From Melampsora larici-populina 98AG31 (taxonomy: Eukaryota; Basidiomycota; Pucciniomycetes; Pucciniales; Melampsoraceae), in assembly GCF_000204055.1 (NCBI RefSeq), contig NW_006768787.1, forward strand, positions 798,309 to 862,308: 64,000 nt of DNA, given 5' to 3'. Below are positions 22,780-33,300 of this stretch, in pieces. The stretch's first letter is position 1. Every line of letters begins with the position of its first letter. The notes beneath the pieces are model-generated. The model did not search any database. It was not told the origin of the DNA and worked only from the letters and a program-made list of their open reading frames with translations. Position numbers and translations under genes: made by a program.

Positions 22780-22972
22780 GGCTCATGTCCTTAACAACTC
22801 AGCTACGACTTAAGTAGATAATTAAGTTCTTTGCCCTCATAAGCACCTCTCATTGCTACTTGGGAGGTGCATAACAACGTGAAATCTATTGTTCTTTGCA
22901 TGTATATAGAGTTGAACAATAGATGGACAACATGAAAACAAGAACACAATCAAATGAATAGAAATTGGAAGT

Positions 22973-25900
22973 TTACACATCAATTACCCCACCGTTACGT
23001 GCTATGCATTGATGTGAGCAATATTTCTTGACCAAGATTTCAGCTTGTATCCCGGTGAATCCTTGTCTTAATCATTCAATATAAAGGAATGTTAGAAAAT
23101 GATTATGAAATTAAATGAGAAAAAAAGGGAACTCACCGATAAGCATCCATGTGGCGATTGACTTTTCAAAAATACTTTCGAATTGTTGATACCGGACAGC
23201 GCTTGCGAATCTGCTGGAAGAGAGCCTGACACCCCTTGAAGGTTTTGCATTGGAAACTATTTACTCGGTAATCTATAGATTAAAACATTTTCAGTCAAAC
23301 ATCAAGGTCAGGATGTGAAATGATAAAAAACTTACGGTGCTTGATAAATGACCAATAGAGCTCTATTGGGTTGAGTTTGCAGTGAAACTTTGGAAGGAAG
23401 AGGCAAATGTGCCCGGCTTCCTCAATCAACATCTGAAGCAACGGCTTCTCATTGGAAAATTCTGACTGCAGGCTCAGGATCTTTGCAGCACAGCACATTG
23501 GATCGTCAGACTCTTCAGTTTTGAGATCAGCTGGGTCGTCACCATGTTCATATGCCTCCTGAGCCTCCTTCTTGCGTTGCAATCGCCCCTCTCAAGCAGC
23601 CAGATCACGTTTGGTGTTGGATAACCTGCATAATGCACAGCGGAAGATTGTCTTCTTTCCTTCTTGCTTGCATGTTTCTTCATAAATACTCCATAAGCCA
23701 CACTCAGTAAGGACACATCGAACACCTTTTGATTTTCCAGCAAGTTTGGCATCTGAATGTTCAGTTGGGTATACCATTGACTGTGGCTGGCCTCGAATTT
23801 CAACAGCAATCCGAGGGTTGTCAGTTGGGATGGTGGTATCTCGTTGTATCTTCGGATTTTTGCCACCAGGCGTGAGGTTCATATTTGGAACACGTAGAGC
23901 AGAGGATCCATAGGATTCGTGTGCAGAGGAGCAGTCAAAGACAAAAACTACCTGCGCATCAGGAAAAAGATACTCAAAAATAGGGATTGCACATGTCCAA
24001 ACTTGTTTGATAAGCTGCGCGCAGTCCCACCAAGGATCTCCTTTGGACCCAGGGTAAGTAACAACGGCGGCGGCGTTGAACAAAGGAACCGGGAGTCTTC
24101 TGTGATGATCTTCAAAGGTGATTTCAAGCCAACCGGTTCTGGTAGCTGGCGTGATCCAGTCAGAGTCGTGAATGAGTCGGCCATCACTCTTCTTACGTAA
24201 CTCTTGAACACCATCCTTCAACCAGGCACACTTAGGACGCTCATTTGCATGTACACTTGATTTGTCGTGGAAAAGTAGAATGGTTTCCTGCTGGCCTTGA
24301 AGGATGAAAGGATCCGGTGCAATCGAAATCTCAAGATCTTTGCCCAAGTAGGTTCAAGATTGTTTTTGAAGGGTTTCCATGGTTTGGAGGTACTTTTGAC
24401 GGTATTCAACAACATCAGGGTGTTTGTGTCCATTGAAGTATAGTCCTTTACTGTACTCTCGTGCCCAAAACCCCAGGCAGTGAAGCCATTGATGGGCAGT
24501 GTTGAGGCAGATTGTCTTGTCAAGACCGTGTTCAGGTAGTGCCACCGTTTTGACATGGTGAAGGAAAGATAAGGGAGTGAGCTGTAATTTATAGATAAGA
24601 TTTGTCAGTGTTGAGAATCAAAATAGGAGACACAGAAAAGAGAAAGAAAAAACAAACCTCTCCAGGGTTTTTACTAAGTGCCCAAGTATGAAGCAAGGTG
24701 AAAAGTTTCTTGTCATCCAGCATTGATATGTGAGTGGAGCTGAATCCTCTCTGGCTCAAGATTGATTTCTTGTGCTTGGCAAGATAAACAGCTTGTGATT
24801 GAATTTTTTTTGCTCGGCTAACTCCTGTAGTTGTTTGATTGATGATCTTAGGATTTAAGGGTTGTCTACGTATTGAGGAGGCTGAGGTGAGGATTGAAGC
24901 AGTGACGGCTGAATTACCTGCACCTTTGAGAGTGAGCTCAAGACGTCGTGAGTTGTATTCTCGGAGGTTGTTGATGATGGCTGATGGGTATTTGAATAGA
25001 GGTTGTTCTTTTTTGATTGTCTTGTACATTTTTTCAATATAATCAATATCATCATTCAAGCTTTCAAATCGATTCTGAGCTTCTTTTTGGATATCCTTAG
25101 GTACCAAATGCTTCTTCTTGCCGAATCAATATCTATCAACTCACTCATCAATCCATGAGTTTGAAACAATAGAAAAAGAGATGTTGTTGTCTTCATCTTG
25201 ATTTTTGTTACCAGAGAGATTATTTGAGAGTCTTTGGACGGATTGTAGGATTCGATGTCAGAGGGGTTATTAATAGGATTCGATTTCAGAGGAATCGGGC
25301 TCAATATCAGGTGGAGAGGGAGGAGAGACCGGAGCTGGGGCTGAAGGTGGTTTCTTGATAACCCAGTCCGCCATTGAAAACTTGGACTTGCCAAGTGCCT
25401 TTTCTTGCTCAATTCTCTGTCTTCTTTGAGTCTCTTTTGGTATCTTTTGTGGTGCAAGTTTATTTGAATTAAGTTGAACACGAGGCCTTTTATAGCCTTT
25501 GAGGATTTGACCGCTCTTGGTTTTGCGTTTACCAAGAGGTTGTTGATTGATAAAAGGTTGAGTGAAAACTTGAAATATAGCTTCATTGACTAATTCATGA
25601 TTGCATGCTTCATCATCGGAAGAATCAACAATATCAGGTTGTGCGTAGAGTGGCATGCCTAAGGGATCCATATCATCCTCTTCAGTTAAATAATTGGGAT
25701 CAATAGGCATCCAATAGAACTCAGAAGGTTGAAGTATGACTGATTGAGGAGGCTGGGGGGTTTGTAAATCCTCAGCGTCGTGAGAGTTGCAGTCTGATGA
25801 AATCATGATCACAGGATTCGATGGCGTGATTGTCTCTGAATCAGCATGAGGTGGGTTTTGATTGAATGTTATGATTAAGTCAACAGGAGTTAATTCGTCT

Positions 25901-25989
25901 TCCAATTCGGAGATTGGCACAGCTTTGGCCTTTCTAAGGTTCCTCCATTGTTTTCTTTGGCCCCGTACTGCTTTGCTTGCCTTCGACAT
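22973..25989 (-). CDS. IS630/Tc1-like DDE transposase, multi-exon
   Basis: A minus-strand ATG at 25987-25989 opens a basic, low-complexity N-terminal half (about 240 residues; KRKTKSGQILKGYKRPR), probably DNA-binding. Later exons read SILSQRGFSSTHISMLDD and HTWALSKNPGE (about 24700), then AHQWLHCLGFWAREYSKGLY. The catalytic core follows: Asp in LLFHDKSSVHANERPK, Asp in VFVFDCSSAHES, then PGGKNP. The downstream exon has LFLPKFHCKLNPIELYW, whose LNPIE glutamate completes a DDE triad. Last exons read TIRKYF and GIQAEILVKKYCSHQ and stop at 22973. The LPxxxxxLNPIExxW pattern is the hallmark of the IS630-Tc1-mariner group. Exon borders and two frame changes (near 24350 and 23590) need confirming, so I cannot say whether this copy is intact. 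Confidence 0.75.
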
Positions 25990-26131
25990 GTGGTTGATGC
26001 GGGTTTTGATCAATTCAGATTGTAAGGATACGATGAGAGAATGGAAAAAGGGTGATTGAAGGAGGTGAAAGTGGCAATTATGTGGGAAAAAGAGAAGAAA
26101 AAACCCAGGTAACGCACACCATTCCAAAATT

Positions 26132-26818
26132 CCTGGACCTCCAAAATTTGGGTCCCGGGACGGCCCCTCCGGCCCTGGGGTCGTAGTCGTGGTTGAGACT
26201 AGACTGGATCAACTGTATCTTAATTCTCATAACGTTCATCCAAAAGACATCCATCAAATGCTTGCTCCGAGTTCCTTAAAAACCCAATCAATGCCCTTTT
26301 GAAGTCTTCAAAGACCATTTGGTCTTTGACTTCCTGTTTGATAAACCTCACACACCTCCTCCACCTCCTCACGCTTGCATCCAAAAAGATCAAGACCGCG
26401 CTCAAGTTGCTCAGCAATTGCATGGTGACCATTTCGCCCCAAATGCTAGATATGAATTGAAGTTCAAACATAAATTTTGAACAAGTATGCAACTTTCTTT
26501 AAGGATGATTGAAGATTTACATATTCATGATTGATTCTGTGCTCAAAAGGCAGGTGTGAAGTTCAAACTTCAAAGTTGAGGTTTGAACTTTGAGATTTTA
26601 AGTCTTGATTTGTGAAGTTTTGAAGTTTGAGGTTTTGAAAAATGTAGTTGTTGACCAATTATCCTACAATAAATCAAGTCGTAGGCTTGCGTAGATCTGA
26701 ACATGTGGGGTGCATAATTTAACGCAGCCGTACGGACCACAGGTCTAAAACAGGTCCATAGTGGATCTGTGCGTATTTGAGCCCTACGGTAACGCTAGAT
26801 CAGGTTGTTAACGCAACC
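26132..26818. other. Right arm of the TTA-type transposon
   Basis: Contains GC-rich CCCGGGACGGCCCCTCC just outside the transposase gene, the inverted block at 26187-26213, and then about 430 bp lacking in the left arm. The extra stretch has a 90-codon minus frame (26220-26492) and TTTGAAGTTTGAG-type repeats (26550-26640). No family recognised for the short frame. Confidence 0.5.
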
Positions 26819-26831
26819 ATAGTGGGTGCTC

Positions 26832-27127
26832 TTAGGGACCCTTTTCTGCAGGTGTGGTTGAATGGATGAGGATTCTGGGACAAGCTCAGCTTCAGATTGA
26901 TGTTCTTTGGTGTTGGGTTCTTCAGAATCGTATGGTAATTGAAGAGCTTGTTGCAAATCTGGATACCGTGCGACAAACCCAGGTTGAGGGCAGACAGTAC
27001 TATGTGGGCAAAGTCTTTGAGCTGACAATGAGATATTAGTACTAGGAGTAGGTAAAGCAAGAGAGCTGGGAACAAACTGTAACATAGTTTGGGTGTAGTT
27101 TCTAGCATCGGGGATGGATGGAGTCAT
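26832..27127 (-). pseudogene. Host gene A, 5' exon with start codon
   Basis: A minus-strand ATG at 27125-27127 opens MTPSIPDARNYTQTMLQF, followed by a Ser/Pro/Thr-rich stretch and an acidic segment LPYDSEEPNTKEHQSEAEL, ending HLQKRVP at the transposon boundary. Dropping the TTA-flanked transposon makes VP-Asn-Gly-Asn continue in frame at 22323. Upstream codons in the same frame belong to the adjoining MITE, so I choose this ATG. Gene A in full would have at least four exons. The MITE sits 45 bp upstream of the ATG, inside the probable promoter or 5' leader. Confidence 0.65.
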
Positions 27128-27174
27128 GATCAACTTCAGATTTGAATATTGGGAACAATAATCTAGAAAGATAA

Positions 27175-28028
27175 GGGCCCGTTTGGCTGAAACCCAAAAG
27201 TAACTTTTGGCCAAAAGCTTCACCAAAATCAAAAAGCACTTTTGACCAAAAGTACTTTTTGATTTTGATCAAAAACACCGGCGTTTAGTAAGTTTGTTTG
27301 ATCAAAATCCAAAAGTACTTTGGTCAAAAGTTCATCCAGTTTCAAAAGCAGCCTCAAGGCTGCTTTTGAGACTAAGAGTGGCTTTTGCCCTTCACCTTGA
27401 TCAATCAACCTCACCCACCACCCACTTGAACTTCACCAAATTCAAAACTTCACCAACTCAAACACCCTTCACCCACTCAACACCCCTTTCCGCCATCCAC
27501 TGTTCTTCTCTCGTGTTGTCTACAACAACTTGATCAAAAAAGGTTTGTTTGATGAATGTAAAATAAAGATTTTGCTAACTGAGACTTGAAATTGCAATAC
27601 AAGTAAAATAAAAATACTTTGATTGAGACTTGTGATTAATGATACATGTATAGAGTAAAAAAGCTTTGATTGAGACTCCATTATGTTGAAAATCAAGTGA
27701 TGTGAAGTGTCAACAAATGGAACAATGATGGAACAATGATTTTGCTCGTTGATGACCGTGATGAATGAATGGATGAGGTTAAAAAATGAACGATTGGTTT
27801 CAAGTTTTGATTCATTCAAAAGCACTTTTTACATGACTGTTACCAAACAGTTGAACAGTGATCACACGGTCAACGATGATCATTTTGATCTTTTGTTGAC
27901 CTTTTTGGATGACTGTTCGGCTTCTGCGTTTACCAAAATTCAGCTTTTCATTTTGCCCCTTGCAAACGGGGCAAAATGAAAAGTCGCTTTTGTGTAACAA
28001 CTTTTGGGGAAAACAGCCGAACGGGCCC
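27175..28028. mobile_element. Tourist-like MITE (PIF/Harbinger type)
   Basis: 854 bp with termini GGGCCCGTTTGGCTG and, reverse-complemented, GGGCCCGTTCGGCTG, flanked by TAA at 27172-27174 and 28029-28031. The TIR sequence and 3-bp TAA/TTA duplication are those of Tourist/PIF-Harbinger MITEs. Repeated AAAAGTACTTTTG words in both subterminal parts fold back. No transposase frame, so it is non-autonomous. Confidence 0.88.
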
Positions 28029-28031
28029 TAA

Positions 28032-28619
28032 ACCGAGTGAGTGAAGCAAATGAAAAATTGAAAGAGGAATCAGACTGAGTAAACAAAAAGATATCAATCA
28101 AATGATATACCAATCAAGCAAAAGCAACAGAAAACATTCACCATGAGGACCTCTTAAAAAAGGAGTCAAAGGTTTCTGTTGCACAAAAAATACAAGCATT
28201 GTGAAACAGTGAATGTGGAATTGTCAAAGTTGAATTTGTGGAGGTTGAATTGCCTGATTGAATTCAGTATACCGGGTGAATGGCTGATGTGGTGAGATGA
28301 GGTGGAAGGGTTGAATGTATCAGTTGTTGACCAACATTGGAATTGTCTGAGAGCTGACATAAGGCGCTCTGGGGTGCTCTGAGGTGCTAGGATCCGATGG
28401 TGCAAAACCATGCACTGGCATGCCATGACACCAGATAGCACAGCAAAATATTGCTATACAGTGCGGTAAGGTAAAAAACTATCTGGGATAGGTTTTAAAT
28501 ATAGCTATAGTGGGGCGCCCCACCAACTATAAGGCTGAAAGAATAGTGCAGGTGGTGCAGCTGCTCCGCTGCCGCTATTTTGGGCAGAGCGCCGGTGGCA
28601 TTGCTTGGAGAATGAAAGT
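28032..28619. other. Intergenic region between genes A and B
   Basis: Divergent spacing between gene A (minus) and gene B (plus), so it should contain both promoters. A GC-rich GGGGCGCCCC palindrome occurs at about 28513-28522. Open frames here (28166-28441 minus; 28510-28731 plus) do not look like proteins. Confidence 0.4.
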
Positions 28620-29593
28620 CTCAAATCTTGATCCACAATTTGCTTGGAGCCAATTTGAGATCAGAGCCTATTGCCCTTTGTGTGCTAAGACACAGTTTGA
28701 AACCAATTGCAGTTGGGATGGTCCAACTTGAAAATGATTGGAGTGGTGAGGGAATCCCTAGCAACATCATTAAACAATTTGAGATCATCATTGATGGGTG
28801 TTCTTTATTGGATAACAAGAAAGAAGTGAATGATAGTGACTTTATTCGCAGATCTGATTTGCCCATGATTGGAAGCCGAGTTGTCCACCTCCCCGTANNN
28901 NNNNNNNNNNNNNNNNNNNNNNNNNNNNNNNNNNNNNNNNNNNNNNNNNNNNNNNNNNNNNNNNNNNNNNNNNNNNNNNNNNNNNNNNNNNNNNNNNCTC
29001 TACTTCAGATCACCAGATACTGTCAAACATTGAAGCATCAAACATCAAAGTGATCAATACTGATGAAAAAGTAAGTGCGGATCATTGTTGCTGTTTGATC
29101 AAACTTTGAGTTGATCACAATCTACATTTGATAATTCCCGGACTACAAACCTCCAGTCCACTACAAGTCTTGACAATCATACCAAACTTGTCGAACCTAG
29201 CTGTATCACTGAATCAGAGATTCTGCACATTACAGTAAGTCCTTAATTGAATTCAGGTATTAGCTCAAGGTTTCTTTCAATCGATCTTCAATTCATGACG
29301 ACCCTTTCAGACCCACCCTAACCCTCCAACCAACGCTTTGGAAGAATCATTGGTCCAACATAGCAAAGAAGGGGAAACAATTGTAAGTTTCATATTGACA
29401 TTTTACAATAGAACAAACCCTGACTGTCCTTCACTTCTTATCAGCTTCAAGATGACAGTTTAGATCCAATCTTAACAGATCAGCAGGATATCGCCACGCT
29501 TGTCCCCTGGATCCAACCAGAAAAGATATTGTCTCAAAACAATGGGGTAGCTGACTGCACTGTTGTCAAGCAACCTCAAACGCGCAAACAAGT
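28620..29593 (+). pseudogene. Host gene B, exons before the transposon
   Basis: Plus-strand spliced gene. A frame from about 28625 reads LLGANLRSEPIALCVLRHSL, then NIIKQFEIIIDGCSLLD, and runs into the N gap. After the gap, STSDHQILSNIEASNIKVI ends at 29070 before GTAAGT. Exon 29157-29234 (26 codons) and exon 29311-29382 (24 codons, THPNPPTNALEESLVQHSK) are both phase 0 with GTAAGT donors. Exon 29445 onward reads LQDDSLDPILTDQQDIATLV, then PWIQPEKILSQNNG, and is cut at KQV by a transposon at 29597. The start codon is not identified. Asp/Ser/Gln-rich, no family recognised. The frame resumes at 34966. Confidence 0.65.
28898..28997. other. Assembly gap (100 N)
   Basis: Exactly 100 unknown bases inside gene B, a customary placeholder length, so the true size is unknown. 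Confidence 0.99.
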
Positions 29594-30342
29594 TAACACT
29601 ACGCCAAATTGCAAATTTACCATGGAGTTTAGAAAATTGAGTAGACATAGAAAATTATAGAGAAGCTGGCAAGGGTCAGAAAAATATGAAAAAATAATGG
29701 GAGGACCCTTTGATGCATTCTGATCGTCTGGCATATTTTTTCATATTTTTAAAACCACAATGCATATAAAAATACACAAAATATAATATCTTCTGGGCAG
29801 AAAATATAAAAACCAACACACAAATATATTGAGTAGTCTGGGAGAGAGACAAAAATATACAAAAATTTGCATATTGTTCCTATGATTGAGAGCTTTGATT
29901 TGAGTATTTTTTTGTATTTTTAGTGTGAAAATTGTTGATTGTACTAACAAAAAACCTCCAAAATTCTCAGATTACAACCTGTAACAGAGATTGGAATTTG
30001 GCTAAGGGGTGACAAGGGGAAATCTGGAATTCTATATCCCTCATATCTTTTGCAATTCTGGGCCAAAACACTTGATAATTAGCTCATTAGGAAGCCATGA
30101 AATTTATTTGAATGTTATGTTAACACATCAAATCTGTAGCTCCACTACAAAAAAAGCTATTTGTCTTTGAAACAATTTCCTATATATCCACGTAGATATT
30201 CTTTGGAATTGGATGCAAGTTTTCTGTCTTGATGAAAGATATAGTCACAGACTTTGGCTTTTCAATGAACAAAAAATTAAGTGGTTTGATCAAGAATTGA
30301 CAAAGATATAAGGGATTGTTGAATTCAAATTATGCCCTCCAA

Positions 30343-33300
30343 GAATACCTGAACCGCTCCTCAATAGATGGCGGTTGCGGAGCAATAGTATTGCGATTTT
30401 TAGTGCGCCGCGCTCTTTGAATGACATGGCGGAGACTGCGCAACGCAGTACCGGGCCGGGTTTTTTCATAGCGGAGCGACCGCTCCGCAACCCAGCCCAA
30501 GAAGTCTTACTCCGCTATATAGTGTACCCATCTGTACACACAGATGGGTACCGGGTATCCCACTGACCACACACCTTCCTCCACTTTACGCCACACCCAT
30601 CTCATGAAACAAACAACGCCCTCCATCATACAGACAGTTTTCTCAAAGGATGGTTGCCCATACCACGATCAATACTGCGCCCTGGCCTCCAATTTGTTCC
30701 AATACGACCATGGCCAACTTGTGGTTACTAGTTTCTTTTATAACAACCTATTCAAGGTGTGTTCCTTTTCTAACTCATTGAATTCATAAATCAAATATTA
30801 ATATTAATTCTTTGATAACTACATTATCTTTTCGATTCAGAATGCCACCATCTAGACCCTCTTCACAAACCAGTAGCCTTCAAGTTCCCAGCAAGGCACC
30901 CATTAGGCGAAGTCTTTGACCCCCCAGTCCCTCTTGAATTCAGCCTGGAATGGTCATCCCGCCCAAAGATTCTCGATCTGCTCTCACTGAGCCATCCAAT
31001 CCAACCAATTCAACTGATTCCAAAGAAGAAGTTGAACTTCTTGGCCCTCTTGCTCATCGAGCTGCTTTGCCTTGACCCCCAACTTTGACCCATAAGACAT
31101 ACAAGAAAGTTCCAGCAGCCCCAACCAAAGTCAAACCAAAAGCTAGTCGAGATGGAAAGGTTGGCTTTTCATCTTGATGTGATATCATATAATCTTACAC
31201 GTAGCTAACATTGATTTAATCAAAACTTACCTTTCATTTTCACTAGTCTCTCTCCTCAACCAGCAAGCGAGTCGGATCTGCGTCACCAGGTTCAACGGGT
31301 AGCACTCAGTCGCCTTGTCTATCTAAGCAAGCCAATGTTGATGTAAGTTTACGATTAAGCTTCTTTTCTTAATCACTTCTTCGCACAACTCTAACCTTTA
31401 CCTTCAGCCCTATGAGATTCCCGAAGATGTAGACTTATCTCAGGGATCTGATATTGAGATAGTTAGTTCTACCAGGTATAATCAAGGTCAAACACTTGCT
31501 GTTAAGAAGATGCTTCAATATTTTTATCCACCTAAAGTACATTTGTTTTCTTAATCTCCTCATCATTTCTTTGTCTACCTCTCATGCATCATTCTCCTTT
31601 GTCTATCTTTTTTTCACTTTGTATCTTTTTCCCATGTCTATATAGGGTCGGTTCTACAAGTGCAGATGGTACAATAACAAGTACCTCAAGCAACCCACCT
31701 CTTATTACGCACTGTGGGGTCATCGCGACGGAAACGAATTCCGTCCTTCCTGCACCGAGCGGCAGCAAGCCATTGCTGCTGGTGTAGAACTTCCTCCTAC
31801 CTATCACGAAACCCTTGAAAAGGAGAAGAAGCTCACTAATGGCACCTTAGATTCATTTGTCAAAGGTCCAAATTTCACTGTCGATCTCTTGGATTTAATC
31901 TTAGTCATCTGGATTGTCCGTCACGCGCTACCTTGGGTGTGATTCGAAGATCCTGCACTTTGGGCAGCGTTCTACACCGTCAATCGAGGAGCAACTGTGC
32001 AATCGACGTGCTGGGCTTCACAACAGTCCGTTCAACTGTTTTTGTCCTTGCACGAAAAGGCTATCAATAACTTGCTAGTAAGTTTGTATTGTCTTATTCA
32101 TTCATATGATATTTAATTGGTTGACTTGATTGTATACCTTTGACGTATGTAGAACAATGAAGGCAAGTTTTGTCTTGTACATGACGTCTGGACAACAAAA
32201 GGCAATTGTTTTGCCTTTGTCGGAGTATCGGCCAACTACATTGATAACAACTGGGAGTATAAATCCACTCATCTCACCCTTAAGATGATCAGTTGGTGTC
32301 ATTTTGGAGTGCTTCTAGCCAGACCGATTGGCAAGTTCTTGATCAAGCATGGCCTTCATAAGAAGATGAGTTTGCTATTGGTCTTATTTGTTCTTCATTC
32401 CCTTCATTCATCTTGATTATATACTGACTTTGATTGATTTTCATATTGTGATATTTACATGTTAGCTCAGACCACCGACAGCGGTGGTAATAATGGGACC
32501 ATGGCGTCTGAACTGGAATCGATGTTTTCAAAAGCTGTGGATCCGATGACGTGGGATGCCTCTAGTCACCACATTCAATGCTACGCCCACAAACTCAACC
32601 TCACGGTTGGGCATTGGCTCAAGGCCCTAGGTCATAAGGTAGGTCATCTGAAGGCCTCAACTCCACGTGTTCCTCTCCCAGTCCCAGGCCTTGAGGTGAA
32701 CGATGGTGAGGATCCTGTGGAGTATGGATCTGATTCGGACAAAGACACCAAGGTTGGTTTGCCAGACAAGCCCGACGGGGTTGATGATGATGAAGATGAT
32801 GAGCACGTTGAATCAGATGAAGAAGGTGATTATGGTGATTTGGCTGCGGGGACTCTTGACAAGGCAAGTGATTTCACATCAATTTCAGGGAATGTTATTC
32901 AACTTGGGCTAATCGTGTCTCTTATTTTATTTAGGTGGACAAAATCTCTGGCCAAATAGCGAGCAGTGCTGCTCAAAGGAACGACTTCAAGACCCGTGCT
33001 ACCCGGAGGGGTTACGCAGGTCGTATGCTTAAGCGACCATGCAAGACGCAATGGAATTCTCATTATGAGAGTCGTATGATTGCTTGTGAAGCTCAAAAGG
33101 TAAGCTTCTTGATTTTATCTTTCCCTTCATTATCTCTATTCATCAGGTTCGATCCAGGTCATCAATGCAATGATAGCAGCCGACCGCAAAGCATGCTTTT
33201 TCAAAGGCGTAACTATTGCACCTTCGGAATGGCACGCAGTAGAGATTGTGAATAAGGTCTTGAAGGTAAGACTATTCCTCTCTACATGTTCTACTGGCAC

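Larger units (their letters stand above)
22327..26831 (-). mobile_element. DDE DNA transposon with TTA target duplications
   Basis: Terminal inverted repeats GAGCACCCACTAT (22327-22339) and its reverse complement (26819-26831), flanked by TTA at 22324-22326 and 26832-26834. A second inverted block (GTTGATCCAGTC...GTCTCAACCAC) lies at about 22514-22543 on the left and 26187-26213 on the right. The right arm is therefore about 430 bp longer and probably contains an insert. The element encodes one spliced minus-strand transposase (22973-25989). A 3-bp TTA/TWA duplication is typical of PIF/Harbinger elements, while the transposase motifs look IS630/Tc1-like, an unusual pairing. Confidence 0.8.

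Noticed and set aside
22327..26831. Plain TA duplication (classic Tc1/mariner) for this element
   Set aside because: With TA the two termini differ by one base in length; TTA gives symmetric GAGCACCCACTAT ends. Kept as an open alternative in the findings.
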